A stretch of DNA of 64,000 nt from Lytechinus pictus (taxonomy: Eukaryota > Echinodermata > Echinoidea > Temnopleuroida > Toxopneustidae). Every line of letters begins with the position of its first letter. The first letter of the stretch is position 1. The notes under the pieces are model-generated. The model had not been told where the DNA came from. It searched no databases and was given only the letters and a program-made list of their open reading frames with translations. Of this stretch, positions 33,835-46,444 are shown piece after piece. A program made the position numbers and the translations under genes. The DNA is taken from the NCBI RefSeq assembly GCF_037042905.1, contig NC_087246.1, forward strand, positions 35,830,001 to 35,894,000, given 5' to 3'.

Positions 33835-36800
33835 ATGGCTCAATCGGTAAGTATAACATTACTTTTTAAAATTATTCCAGCAGAAAAAAAATTAAGACTG
33901 CAAAACAGTTATAGTTAGCTTTTAAGGCATTCTAAAGATATATTGAGAAGAAAAAAAATTTGATGACATGGATTTCAATTTATTTGTAAATTTGTTTATA
34001 TACGTAAATAGAAATCTGCATTATACAACGAATATTTATATTGGATCTTACAATTCGGGGTATATCTCTTTGTTTTATTCCCCCGATCCGCCAATGGTGT
34101 ATATATGCTATCAAATTCCATTTATATTAAGCATTAGGATTATAAAATTTATTTTTATTCATTTTTTACAATTTTTATATTCTTTTCATGCTATTTTTGT
34201 CATATCTATTTAATTATCACTCCTATTCCTTTTTTGATTTTCAAATTTCAATCAATTCTTAAAATGTTCATGTTATCATTTAAACTATGATTTAAGAGTT
34301 TACAAATGAATTCGTTTTTTTTCCCCTTTTACAGGTAAAAACACTCTGCGTTTGTCTATGTCTCATTGCATTTTTTGCAATGGGAGTGAAAGGTATGGAT
34401 ATTTGTATTTTTTCAATTAAAAATGTATAGAGAAAAAGAGGCATTTATCGAAGTTTGCCGATATCTTTGTCACTATACTGCTTCTATCGTGACTTTCATC
34501 ATGTTTGATACTTCTATTTTGGAGGGATGACATATAACTTTTCATTAAAAAAAGAGAAAATGAAAGAAAGGGAAAGAGAGGAAGGTGAAATATGATATTA
34601 TTTTTTTAATATTATGTCAATTTTTTGGCTAGCTTGCTTCGCTCGCTCGAAACTTCTTTAATTTTTTTTCCCGATGCACCATATCTTGCCCCTCAAAACG
34701 TTTGGCTAAATATGCCACTAGTTTGTTATGTGTTTTAGTGATAAATTCTACGGAAAGTCACGATTTGATAATTTCTTTCATTTCTAGCCCAAACTACCGA
34801 TCGCACTGCACAGTTCGAAGCCCTATGTGACAGATACAGGCTGGTGGTTGACACGTGTGAAGAAGACCTAAGAGGACTTCTTACATCTACTGAACAAAAC
34901 CTGTTCGATGAAGCTGAGAATAGTATGGTGTGTCTGCTAGAGGAAGGAGAGCAGAATAGCGCTCATGCCTGTGAAATCTTGGAAAAAATTTGCCTTGAAG
35001 CTGTCGACTGTTCCTCTACAGGTAAGTAATATCTCCAAATCCCCCAATGCATTTTATAAAGATTTTTTGCTGCTTTTTGTTGACACTATCGTCCAAAAAT
35101 ATTTATGATATGTAATCCAAAAGATCCCTCTTCCTATATTAGATTGTTGCTCTTCTCATTTTATCATAGTTAAACTCAATGGCCCGTATTCTGATAGCAG
35201 GTTTAACTTAACCCTAGTCTAAAGTTAACCCTGGTTTAACTAAACCTCCTCTAAACCTCACCTCTGGTCTAAGTGTAGTTTAATTATTTTGGTATTCTGA
35301 TAGCCAGGTTTAACTAAACCTGGGTTAAACCCGGGTTTAAATTCTTTTTGGAAATAATAATCCTCTTTTAACCAAGACTAGCACCTTTTTGGTAAATTAG
35401 TGCTGCAGGGATGACTGCAACAAAGTTGAAAAAATGTCACTAAAGTTGTTTTTTCTTAAAAATTTGGATTTTATGGAAACTAATTACAACTATTGTAGTG
35501 AAAGAAAAGCATTCATCACCCATATATGGTAAGAAATTTTCATTCAGATTATCTTTATATTTTTTAATTACTAAAACATTTCAATCCCAAACCGAGTGAC
35601 CTGCATAGTTTTGTGTGTATCAGTCCCATTGATTGCTTTTCATGTTTGTCAAAATCTAAATTGAATAGATTTACCTCACCCACTCTAGACTAGAGTCTAG
35701 ACTCTAGTCCTATAGATCTAAAACAATAAGTTAAGAGGTCGACATCTTTATTCTAACTTTATGTAAGGGGAAATTTTTGTAACTTTTGAGAGTAGTCTTG
35801 GGTCTAACATTAGGCCTAGGCTAGTATAGTTAGATCTAGCTTAGGCCCAATTGTTTGGAGGAGAATTGAACATTGTTTTGACTTTTTTTACTTTCCTGAA
35901 GCAAACCGTAGTCTAGTGGAGCAACCGAGACTGAAGCTACATTATACATATTTATAGTATTGGTCTAGGCCTAGAACATCATTCAGGAATTAGGCTGGCT
36001 TAGCCTTGGGACAGGGATAGATATAGATCTATATTCTAACCTTATTCTTAGTTAGATTTGGAATCTAGTAGAATAGATCTGATTTGTCTTAGACAAAAAG
36101 CTTCAGTCTCTGTATTGTTCCGCTGAGTCTATGATGAGTATGACAGTCTACGTTGCCGTTGGCCTCTCTCACCAAGGCAATGTGATATGACAATAAAATG
36201 TCAGAATTTTTTCAATAAATCCCCAGAAACGACGGTTATTCCTGTCTACAGTGTTAGATCTGACTATCGCTATGCATTGCCATTGCTTGCCAAGTAACTA
36301 GGCCTGGCTAAATGACATCTCTCTACTCCTGTTTTAGGTCCATATCTGTTTCTTTGAAGAGTTTTTATTTTATTTAAATATTTTTGGGGACTTGTTTAGG
36401 TTTCCAGGTCCAGGACTAAAAAACAGGCCTAAACCTAGACCAACAACAGCTTAGTCTTGACTAGACTAGGCCAGGCCTAGATTTATGTAAGAATTTAGAT
36501 CTAGGCCTTACGTTAGTCTGTGCTATCTAGTCTACTGACTTACTGTATGATCTAGAATCTCTAACGCTGGCCTAGTTCTAGACTAAATAACTTAGACCCT
36601 ATCTAGATCTAGAACTAGATCTGTATCAATCTAGGTCTACATGTAATAGGTCTAGATCTAGAGATTTGTAGACTCTCAATTTAGATTCTAAATCGAAAAA
36701 TAGTAAATGTAGGCTAGTCTACAGTAGATCTACTCATCTAACCTTAGGCATGACAAAAGAAGTAGGCTAGAGATCTAACGGATTATTACTAGATCTAAAG

Positions 36801-38942
36801 AATCTAGATCTAGGCCTAGATCTAAAGCTAGGGACTGTAGTTCGAGATCTAGAGGTCTAGCACCCCCCTTAAAACTAGAACTAAGCCTACAGCTACATGT
36901 AGTTCTCTATGTAGCCAAACAACAGTTAGCATTGACTATTGTCTTAATCTCAGGCTTATTTTGGTGTGTGTAGTTACCATACAAACACATATTTTGATGA
37001 ATGAGAAAATGTGTCTTGCAGATTATTTTACCTCAAAACCTATGTGTTCTAAATTTCATGAGCATAGGCCTATGTCATAAAATGAAGAAGTTCAATCCAC
37101 GAGATGTGTTTACACATTTATTGATTTAATATGATGTTACCATGGCAACAAAGTTTCCAACACACACAAATATATGTCTTGCAGATCTATACCTCAAAAC
37201 CAATGTGTGAGCCGACTTTTATAAGAATTGGTTGAAAAATGAAAACTAATGAAGGAGTTCAAACCGCAAGATTTTCACCTAATTTCATTATGTAATATGT
37301 TGTTACCATGGCAACATGATTTCTGATACACCCAAATATATGTCTTGCAGATCTATACCTCAAAACCAATGTGTGAGCCAACTTTTATAAGAATTGGTTG
37401 AAAAATGAAAACTAATGAAGGAGTTCGAACTACAAAATTTTCACCTTATTTTCGTTATATAATATGTTGTTACCATGGCAACACGATTCTGATACAGGCA
37501 AAAATATGTCAGACATCTTCACCTCAACATTAATGTATGTGCCAAATTTTTAAGAGAATTGACCAGTTGGAAACTGATAAAGTAGTTCAAATCACAAGAT
37601 TTTCATCTAATTTTTTATATTTGATTTGTTACCATGGCAACATGATTTTTTTTAATAAAGACATAAAATATTTTTTGCACATCTTCACATCAAGACTAAT
37701 GTTTGTACCACATTTCATGAGAATTGGTTAAAACTTAGGAAGTAGTTGGAATTGCAAGATTTTTACATAGTTTTTGCCATAATATACCGTTTCCATGGCA
37801 ACACAATTTCCAACACATGCAAAAATGTGTCTTGCAAATCTTCACCTCAAGACTTATGTCTGTGCCAAATATCATGAGAAATGGTTTGAAAATTATAAAG
37901 TAATTATAAAACCACAAGTTTTTCACCTAATTTTCGATATTTGATATGTTACCATGGCAACGCGATTTTTTATATACTTTAGGCATAGAATATGTTTTGC
38001 ACATCTTCACATTAAGACTAATGTATGTGCCAAATTTCACAAGAATTGGTTAAAAACTGAGGAAGTAGTTGGAACAGCAAGATTTATGCTTAGTTTTTGT
38101 CATACTATACCGTTACCATGGCAACACAATTTCCGACACATGCAAAAATGAGTCTTGCACATCTTTACCTCAAAATCAATGTGTTAGCCAACTTTCTTGA
38201 GAATTGGTAGAAAACTGATTAAGTATTTTAAACGGCAAAATTTTGAACCATAATATACTGTTACCATGGCAACACAATTTCCGAAAAAGGGGAAAAAAAT
38301 TCTTACACCTCCTTACCTTGAGACCAAAGTGTGTTCCAAATTTCATGAGAATCTGTTAAAAACTGAGGAAGTAGCTCGAAATGCAATATAGGCATAAATT
38401 CTAAAAAATTGTTGGCCATGATTTGTTGGATTTAAACGAGGCTTAAACTACCCCCTGCGCGAGTTTAACTTTTTGAGGATTTATTACCACACTTAGACCA
38501 GGGTTAACTTAAACCTTGCTATCGGAATACGAAATTTAAACCTAGGTTTAAATATGGCAGTTTATTACCACACTTAGACTAGGGTTAAGTTAAACCACGC
38601 TATCAGAATACGGGCCAATGACATTTTCAAGTGTTTTAATTCTCTTTACACAATTTCTGGTCTTCATTATTCACATTTCAAACAAACGTAAGTCGTTATC
38701 ATAACCTCTCCCTTTTCCAAAAGATAAAAACAAACCGATATACAATATTTCAAAGAAATTATCGTTAAATATCCATGTTTACATGATATGCATTCCGATT
38801 AATCATTGGAGTTTCTTCGTATGTTAATAATTATTGCAATTATATTTCATTACTTGCAGCTCGTTTTAGACGTTCTTCGTCTGTCTCTGCCGAATCGTCA
38901 TCCGTTGAATCTAGTGAAACAGAATCTAGTGAAACAGACTGA
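33835..38942 (+). CDS. Gene F: secreted six-cysteine peptide precursor, type 2
   Basis: Exons: 33835-33846, 34335-34392, 34788-35021 and 38860-38942. The precursor is 128 aa. The signal core is TLCVCLCLIAFFAMGVKA, the six core cysteines are conserved, and type 2 residues include Asn61. Private changes are His83 and Ala95. The R-F-R-R site is followed by the long 22-residue tail with duplicated Glu-Ser-Ser-Glu-Thr. Intron 3 is 3.8 kb instead of about 0.4 kb because a 3.4 kb transposon-like element is inserted (35181-38616). Donor and acceptor remain intact, so splicing could still work, but intron retention or use of cryptic sites is a risk. AATAAA lies at 39103-39108. It is divergent from gene E. 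Confidence 0.83.
35690..36900. repeat. CTAG/AGATCT/AGGCCT-rich degenerate repeat
   Basis: This 1.2 kb stretch inside the gene F intron element is saturated with ctag, agatct, aggcct and tctaga, often overlapping (for example 'tagatctaggcctagatct' near 36800). There is no fixed period and no coding frame. Its composition differs sharply from its surroundings. Confidence 0.75.
36980..38400. repeat. Eight-unit tandem array, about 160 bp period, X-box cores
   Basis: The core GTTACCATGGCAAC or a one-base variant lies at 37137, 37302, 37469, 37628, 37789, 37948, 38112 and 38260, spacings of 148-167 bp. Units share 'cttgca-atctt-acctcaa', 'tgtg-gccaa-ttt-atgagaatt' and 'aagtagtt-gaa'. The core fits the palindromic RFX X-box consensus. 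Confidence 0.85.
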
Positions 38943-39568
38943 GGAGGTCATCGCAGGCCAAAGGTTGAAACACAGTATCCCATATTTGCCTCGAGTGTCG
39001 TAATGTGTATGAAGATCACTTCTTCATTCGACTTTTACATAAGTGACTATTTAAGATGCTGCTTGTTTCTTTTTATGTGTCTTCCATTCACTAATATATT
39101 TAAATAAAATTCTAACCAAATATTGACAAATCTAATAATTTGCCTCAGTTATTCATAATTTTGATTATTTTTGGTAGGATTGTTGGATAAAGGGAATTGG
39201 AAGTTGAAAATTTGAAAAGAGTACGTGAGTAAACATAATTCATTGAGAGAAAATAATGACAAAAAATATTGTGTAAATAAGGTTGATTGTGAGACCCCTT
39301 CCACGTGAACTAGGGGAGTTATCAGGGGGTTCCATATAAAGAATGCTCCTTATATCCTGTTGGAGTATAGTGCAAAGAAAGGAAATGATAATGGGAATTT
39401 CTTTCGCAAGCTAAAGTCAAGATGCTAGAGAGCCTAGATACAAAGACAGTGCGTGTGGGTGCGTGCACCTGTGTATAAGGGTGAGAGAGAGAGAGGGGGG
39501 GGGGGAGAGAGGTACATGAGAATTAAAAGAGAGGGATGAAATATAAATAATTTGAGAGACAAGCTATT
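38943..39568 (+). other. 3' UTR and 3' flank of gene F
   Basis: It is homologous to the C, D and H flanks. A GA/poly-G tract lies at about 39483-39512. No gene is seen. Confidence 0.6.
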
Positions 39569-40229
39569 GGGCGATTCCATACTAGTCGTACGGGACATTT
39601 TGACAACAATTTCTAGTTTTCTAGCCGAATGCTTGAGCAATAAAATATTCTCTTTTGTCAATGATAAAGCTATAGTCGGTGGTCATGTGAAAAACTGATA
39701 ACCAACAAAAAAAAATGATTATGGGTGAGTTGTAGGTGAAAATGTCGTACGGGACGCAGAAAAGTCCCGTACGACACGCAACGTTTTAGGCTCTAATTCA
39801 CCTATGGACTACATATTTTTGTTGGTTGTCATTTTTTGGCATGTCTACCCAGTAGTACTTTAATATTACCACAAAGCAAATTCTTCGTTCGTTTGGACAG
39901 CAAGTTGTGACATGTTTGGAGTGTGAATGTGTGTGTTTTGGTGTGTGAGTGTGTGTAAGGGTGCGTGTGGGTAATGTTCCTGTTGTGATCTTTAAATACT
40001 TTTTTTTCTTTCTTTTTTCTTATAGTTATTCCATGTTTGAGTAAAATATCATATGCAGGGGCCCCTGATTACAAGCTGTGCTTCTTTGGGGTCCCAAACC
40101 TGTCATTTGTTTCAGTTCTTTATAATGTAACCATTTATTTTGTTTGTACTTTGTTCTCCTTTGACTGGTTTGAATAAATTCAATTCAATTCGATTCAAAA
40201 TCGCTAAATTTTCTAGCATGGAATCGCCC
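39569..40229. mobile_element. Hairpin TIR element with a nested LINE tail
   Basis: It starts GGGCGATTCCATACTAG and ends with the complement form (ctagcatggaatcgccc), the best-preserved termini of the three copies. TATT lies on both sides. The central GTCGTACGGGAC hairpin lies at about 39745-39780. A segment from about 39905 to 40197 is extra compared with the other copies and ends in repeated aattc, marking a nested LINE 3' fragment. Confidence 0.75.
39905..40197 (+). mobile_element. LINE 3' fragment nested in the hairpin element
   Basis: A GT-rich start is followed by sequence ending 'gtttgaataaattcaattc-aattcgattc', a CR1/L2-like 3' UTR with a pentamer tail. It is absent at the same place in the copies at 23256 and 50699. 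Confidence 0.6.
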
Positions 40230-40408
40230 TATTATAGAGTGAGGGGTGGCAGTGAGTCAGGTGGGGGTGCGCGATGAAGAGATGAAATAATACAAAAGGA
40301 AGAGTGGAAAAGCTTATACATGAGTATGCAATAGGTGGGTGTCTTCTATTTGTTTTTCAGTGTGTGTGTGTGTGTGTGTGTAAAATGTATTCTTCTCTCC
40401 CTTGTTAA

Positions 40409-41011
40409 AGGACAAGTCCACCCCAACAAAAAGTTGATTTGAAAAAAAAGGAGAAAATCCAACACGCAAAAAACTGAAAATTTCATCGAAATCGGATGTA
40501 AAATAAGAAAGTTATGACATTTTAAAGTTTCGCTTAATTTCACAAAACAGTTATATGCACATCCTGGTCGGTATGCAAATTGGCACACTGATGACGTCAC
40601 CCACTCACTATTTCTTTTGTATTTTATTATATGAAATATGAAATATTCTAATTTTCTCCTCCTTGTCAAGTGAAACAAAGTTTTATTTCTCCCTGAACAT
40701 GTGGAATTACCATTATTTTAACAGCTTATGGTTAAGTTAAGTTGGTCCTTAATGTCAAATTTGTAAAAATTGAAATAATGTTTTATTCAAACAATAAAAA
40801 ACAAAATAAATAGTGAGTGATGGACATCATCGACCCTTTCATTTGCATATCGCTGAGTTGTGCATAAACGGTTTTGTGAAAAATAAGCGATACTTAAAAA
40901 TGTCATAACTTTCTTATTTTACATCCGATTTCGATGAAATTTGCAGCATTATGTTTGTTTGATTTTTCTCTATCGATTCAAATAAACAATTTTCTGGGGT
41001 GGACTTGATCT
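40409..41011. mobile_element. TTAA-flanked MITE, 603 bp
   Basis: TTAA lies at 40405-40408 and 41012-41015. The termini are AGGACAAGTCCACCCC and ggggtggacttgatct. The empty site is in the D-E spacer (about 23776, cttgttaaagataaagg). It is the same family as 20055-20664, inserted at a different place. Confidence 0.85.
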
Positions 41012-41019
41012 TTAAAGAT

Positions 41020-42030
41020 AAAGGATTGATCTCATTGAACCCAAATATAAGATTATACTTTTCGTATAATTTGTAGTTTCTATATAGTTACAAATGGTAC
41101 AGGTAACCTTAATTCAGCTTTCATTTTGTATAAGAATTTGTTTACAATCCTGCGATTTGGGGTTATGAATAATTATGTTGCTCACTGTATACATTTTTTT
41201 TTATTCACCCCGAAACAAAGCCTTGCTTTGGGACACCACAAGAGCTTATCACGAAAGAAGTGACACCATCATGCTAGACAAACTGTGCTCTCTTGCTCCG
41301 ATTATTCCTGAACCAGCCAAATGGCAACCCACAAGTTTGATCTTAACAGTAATAGAATAATATAATAATTAATAGTATCGAAAACTCCTGCAAAAAATAA
41401 TATTACGTGTCGAACTGTAGCTTTGAAGATAAAATGGGGACCAAATTCATTTATCTCTTAAAGAAAATAGTATTCAATATAACCAGGATCGTAAAAAAAG
41501 CCATAGTGAGTTTTACAGGTATACATGCACGTTCCCCCCCCCCCCTTTTTTTTTTACCGACTGGACTTTTACATAGTTCTGCATCAACAATATAGAAATC
41601 ATATTTGTTTAGTAAACCGAAATTGCAAAGAAATGTTAAATACTTTAATGTTTGAAAAGCCACATAACGCTTGGCCAATGCCAGTTTGTTCTGCGAATTC
41701 ATCACATCGTTTTCTGAAGATAAAATGTTTCAGGTTTTGAATGAAGAGAACCATGTATGGGCCATCTGGTAGTCTCTTTTTCTTTTAGCAGTATTTCAAT
41801 CTCTAGCTACATGAACAAATAGTATTAATAATGATAATAAAAAAGAATAATTAGCTAAAATAGAAAGGGATGAAAACTAGTGTTAAATCGATTTTAAACC
41901 AGATTGTCATGAAATTTTCGGTGTCGTGCTTCTTTAATTTTTCTATCTTTCTTGGAATTAACTTGTTGTAGAGTGGACATGTACCATGAGCTCACTCAAG
42001 ACTAGTGGAACTGCGGTTTATGAACCAAAA
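41020..42030. other. F-G spacer, no gene seen
   Basis: It is homologous to 23760-24750 and 51860-52960 without the LINE tail found there. A C-run followed by a T-run lies at 41534-41556. No conserved exon is seen. Confidence 0.5.
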
Positions 42031-42035
42031 ATATA

Positions 42036-42788
42036 CGCTTTTCACACTGCGTTTCCGTACTATCTTTAATCCCGGACTATCCTCAACCCCATACCTTCTT
42101 TTTTTTATTATTCACACTGTCTTTCTTAACCCCACACTATTTGCTGAGCCGGGGTCAACGCCGGACTATCGCACAGCTCATGAAAATTGATGATTTCCCA
42201 CACAGAGCGTGATTAACGTGCAATTTCGACTTCTGTGATTGGCTAATGCTTAGCCCCACATTTCCTTAGCCTCTTTTCGTTCATACTGCATTTCTTAGCA
42301 CCGCAATAGTGGTGCTAGCCACAGAAATACCAATTCGTTGGTGCTAGCACCGCAATAAGCCGGCTAACCCTGCTTTTTTGCAGGACCAGACTGATCGGGG
42401 GAAATATAGGTGAAGATAATTTCGGGCCCCGTCCCCTATTGGCGAAAGTCGGATCCGCCCTTGTGAAACATACACACACAACGGAAAAAATGGTGCCCCC
42501 TGAAAAAGCAAGGACCCCCCAGTGCCCCCCCCCCCCAGGAAAAAAATCCTAGCTACGCCACTGGCTAGCACCGCAATAAGCCGGCTAACCCTGCTTTTTT
42601 GCAGGACCAGATAGTACTATTTACCGTACTAGCCCACTTTGCTAAAACGTAGTGTGAAACCGAAGTGGGCTAAGATTAACCCCGGGAAATTGGTGGGGCT
42701 AAGTAAGACCTCTCCCCCCTCCCCCCCCCCCCCCTTTAGCCCCATCAATTTCCCGGGGTTGAGGAAATATGTCCAGTGTGAAAAGCAT
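42036..42788. mobile_element. MITE with 'cttttcacactg' termini, itself interrupted
   Basis: The left end (acgcttttcacactgcgtttcc) and right end (ggaaatatgtccagtgtgaaaagcat) are inverted. The interior has recurrent 'taacccc', 'actatc' and 'gccggctaaccctgctttttgc'. Within it, 'gctagcaccgcaataagccg' and what follows occurs twice (about 42342-42390 and 42563-42611) around a small C-rich element, consistent with an insertion flanked by a direct duplication of nearly 50 bp. Forms of the same repeat occur at about 20005-20770, 24825-27730 and 52970-55160. Confidence 0.5.
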
Positions 42789-42859
42789 ATTATAAAAAGG
42801 TGAAATCGTTTTAGATGGTGTTGCAATAGAAAAGAAATATCAACTCTTTTAGGTGATTG

Positions 42860-44318
42860 ATTTAAAAACATGATCGTATTTTTTTAAGTATAGAAAATAA
42901 AAAAATTTAAATTGCCTATTGAAGAAAAAAATGGCAAAATTAATTTGAGAAAGTATTTCAAAAGAGAGCAATATCAAAGCAAATAGTAGTTCCTTACTGT
43001 TGCTTTATTTGCCACAGGTATTACTGAATGCCGTTTGACGTCTTTTGGATAATATTGAAAAATAATGAGGATCAAGAGACCATATAGACCGGATTACATC
43101 TTTTATATTTACTTGTGTTCTGAGTTACATGAAGAATTGTATGCCTGTTCTCTCTCTTTTACTTTCTCTCTCCCTCCCTTTGTGTTACTTTCTCACATTC
43201 CCCCCATCTCTCTTCGTTCTATTCATATAATCTTCCATCTTTCTCTTTCCACGTATCTCTCTCTTATTCCTGTCTGCCTATCTCTATAACTCTCTATCTC
43301 ACACACACCCACACACAGATAGAACGCACCCACCTATCGCATAATCATGCATTAGCTTTTCACTCTTCCTTTTGTATTATTTCAGCTCTTCATCGCGCAC
43401 ATAACTGCCATATATATACCATTATACAGGTTGTCTCTCATATTATTTATATTTTATCCCTCTCTTTTAAAGGAAACCAAAACCAAGATGAGAAGCAATC
43501 TTATTGGAAAGAGTAAAATAAGAGGAACAATTTAAATACGTTTCCGTTTTTGTGGACAACTCTCCATTTGTTTTGTACACATTTTTTTCAGATTTTCCCT
43601 ATTATCTTCAAAATTGCATGTTGCCTCATTCTGAGCATAACATATGTCATGGGAAAATATAATTCACACCACATATTGATCAAGGTCAGCAGGAGCTGAA
43701 GTGGAATATGTATAATAAAGGGGAAAATCTGAAAAAGAGGTACATGATGTACCTCTTTCTTCCCCCCTTCTCCCTCTCTCACACATACACACACACACCA
43801 CCCTTATACACAGGTGCACGCACCCACACACACTGTCTTTTTATATAGGCTCTCTTGCATCTTGACTCTAGCTGGCGAAAGAAATTCCAAGTATTATTTC
43901 CTTTCTTTGCACTATACACCAACATGATATAAGGAGCATTTTTATATGGAACCCCCTGATAACTCCCCTAGTTCCCGTGGAAGGGGTCTCACAATCAACC
44001 TTATTTACAAAATAATCTTCTTCTTTTTTCATTTTTTCTCTTAATGAATTAAGTTTACTCACGTATTTCTTTCCACTTTTCAACTTCCAATTACCTTTCT
44101 CCAACAATCAAAATAATCAAACTTATGAAAATGACTGAGGCAAATTATTAGATATTTCAATATTTTGTTAGAATTTTATTTAAATATATATTAGTGAATG
44201 GAAGAGACTCTTAAAATGTTTTTATATCAAAGTAGAATGAAAAAGTGATTTTCGTACACACTACGACTCAAGGCAAAGATGGGTACTGTGTTTCGACCAT
44301 TGACCTTCGATGACCTCC
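42860..44318 (-). other. 3' flank of gene G and spacer end
   Basis: It matches the E and I flanks, with CT and CA tracts at about 43155-43320 and 43765-43835 and minus-strand AATAAA at 44175-44180. No gene is seen. Confidence 0.6.
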
Positions 44319-46350
44319 TCAGTCTGTTTCACTAGACATGCTAGATTCAACGGATGACGATTCGGCAGAGACAGACGAAGAACGTCTAAAACGAGCTGCA
44401 AGTAACGAAATATAATTACATTCATTATTAACATACGAAGAAACTCGTATGATTAATCGAAATACTTATTATGTAAACATAAATATTTAAGGATAATTCT
44501 AATTACTTTGAAATATTATATATCGGTTTGTTTTTATATTTTGGAAAATGAAAAGATTATGATAACTTTCGTTTGTTTGATATGTGGATAAAGAAGACCA
44601 GAAATTGCATAAAGAGAATTAAAACACTAGATTTTCATTACAACTTTCATTGAGTTTAACTATGAAAAACTGAGAAGAGGAACAATCTAATATAAGAAGA
44701 AGGATACTTTGCATTACATAAATAAATAAATGTTTTGGACGATATCACACAGTGTCAACAAAAGTACAAAAAAATATTTTAAATGGCATTAGGAGATTTG
44801 AAGATATTACTTACCTGTAGAGGAACAGTCGACAACTTCAAGGCAAATTTTTTCCAAGATTTCACAGGCATAAGCGCTATTCTGCTCTCCTTCCTCTACC
44901 AGACACACCATATTATTCTCAGCTCCATCAAACAATTCCTGTTCAGTAAGGGTAAGGCGTCCTCTTAGATCTTCTTCACACGTGTCAACCACCTGCCTGT
45001 ATCTGTCACATAGGGCTTCGAACTGTGCAGTGCGATCGGTAGTTTGGGCTACAAATCAAGGAAATTATCAAATCGTGATTTTTTGTTGAATTTACTAGTA
45101 ACACAAATGAATAACCAGTGGAGCAATAAGCCCAAAAAATTGAGGTGGCAAGAGATGGCGTATCGGAAAAATTTATACATATAAAAGCGAGCGTGCAAAA
45201 ATGTCGTCATTTTTATTTTCAAAATCCTATTTTGTGATAGATTTTGACATGATATTTAGAAAATAATATATTTCATTCTTCTCTCTTTCTTTCCTTTCCT
45301 TTTTGTCTTGTTCGTAAAAAAAATTGAGGGTAGCAAGCGCCCAAGAACCCCCCCCCCCCCCGTCTATACGCCACTGTAACAAACCTATGATTTATATTGT
45401 GCAATAATGCTCTGCACCATCATGATAAAACCAAAATTATTGCACCAAAATGAACAAATTGACAAGTTTTGTTGTGTAATGTGGAAAAAATATTAACATT
45501 CACCAAACATACATGTATCATATATAGAAGCGATTTCAAAATGATCATGATATATACCCAAATGAAAAATATATCTGCAAATTTCGATAAATCCCTCTTT
45601 TTCTCTATTTATTTTTAAATGAAAAATTAAAGAAATATATACCTTTGACTGCCATCGCAAAAACTACAACGAGACACAAACAAACGCAGAATGTTTTTAC
45701 CTGTAGAAAGGAAAATAAATAAAATATTCAATTAATTTGTATACTCTAACATCATAGCTTTAAATGATAACGTAAATAATCAAAGAATTAATTGAAATTT
45801 AGGTAAGACTGTCTTTTTGGAAACAACTTTAAGGATCTTTTCGGGTCAATTCCCTTGTTCATTAAAATTAGACTTTATTTCTTTACATATAGATCTCGCA
45901 AGAGAAATAACACCCCCCCCCCCCAAAAAAAAAAAAGGGAAAGGAATAAATAAATAAAATAAGTAATAGAATAAAACAGGATGAAGTGTGATAATTAAAT
46001 GGAATTAAAAAAAGATATAACATAAAAAAAATATAATAATTGTAAAATTAAGGACTTCAAAGATTATAAACCTAATGATTAAAATAAATGGAATTTAATA
46101 GCATATACCATTGGCGGACAAAAACACAAAGGTATACCCCGACTTGTGAGATCGTATAAACCTCTGCTTTGGTATGATATATATATATCTATTTCTATTT
46201 CACTGTAAACACTATCAGAAAGAAATTAAAATCCATGTCATCAAATTCGTTCTTGTTTTCTAATTGTATCCATAATATCAGATTTACACAGTTAGAACAG
46301 TCTCTGCTGGAATAATTTGAAAATAATATTGTACTTACCGATTGAGCCAT
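44319..46350 (-). CDS. Gene G: secreted six-cysteine peptide precursor, type 1
   Basis: Exons (minus strand): 46339-46350, 45643-45700, 44815-45048 and 44319-44395. The precursor is 126 aa. The signal core is FCVCLCLVVVFAMAVKA. The six cysteines and type 1 residues are present, with Arg54 and Tyr83 as in gene A. The R-F-R-R site is followed by a 20-residue tail with a unique three-residue insertion that includes Met (Glu-Ser-Ser-Met-Ser-Ser-Glu-Thr-Asp end). It is head-to-head with gene H, 2.1 kb between start codons, the shortest pair spacer. Intron retention after exon 3 adds Gly-Lys and then stops. Exon 3 is very close to broken gene A. Confidence 0.85.
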
Positions 46351-46436
46351 TTCAGGAGTTTTGCTGAGTCAAGAGCTCTGAAAAAAAAGTTATTTCGAAT
46401 GCTGATGAGTGAGTATTTAATGACTATATTTTCTCC

Positions 46437-46444
46437 CCTTTATA
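46437..46444 (-). promoter_or_regulatory. TATA box of gene G (variant)
   Basis: Minus-strand TATAAAGG; one A shorter than the TATAAAAG seen in the other promoters, so possibly a weaker site. Confidence 0.7.

Larger units (their letters stand above)
35181..38616. mobile_element. 3.4-kb TIR element in gene F intron 3
   Basis: The left end GGCCCGTATTCTGATAGC is followed by a gap and ggtttaacttaaccctagtct, and the right end is the complement with a few mismatches, giving termini of about 40 bp. The flanks are AAT (35178-35180 and 38617-38619); if the element begins one base later, the duplication reads CAATG. The gene C intron shows the empty site (actcaatgacatt, about 18180). Extra subterminal copies of 'tttaaaccta/taggtttaa' motifs lie at both ends. 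No transposase frame is visible, so it is a long non-autonomous element with two odd internal domains. Confidence 0.85.

Noticed and set aside
36980-38400. Regularly spaced repeats resembling a CRISPR array
   Set aside because: Units of about 160 bp, diverged along their whole length, in a eukaryotic intron and inside a transposon-like element.
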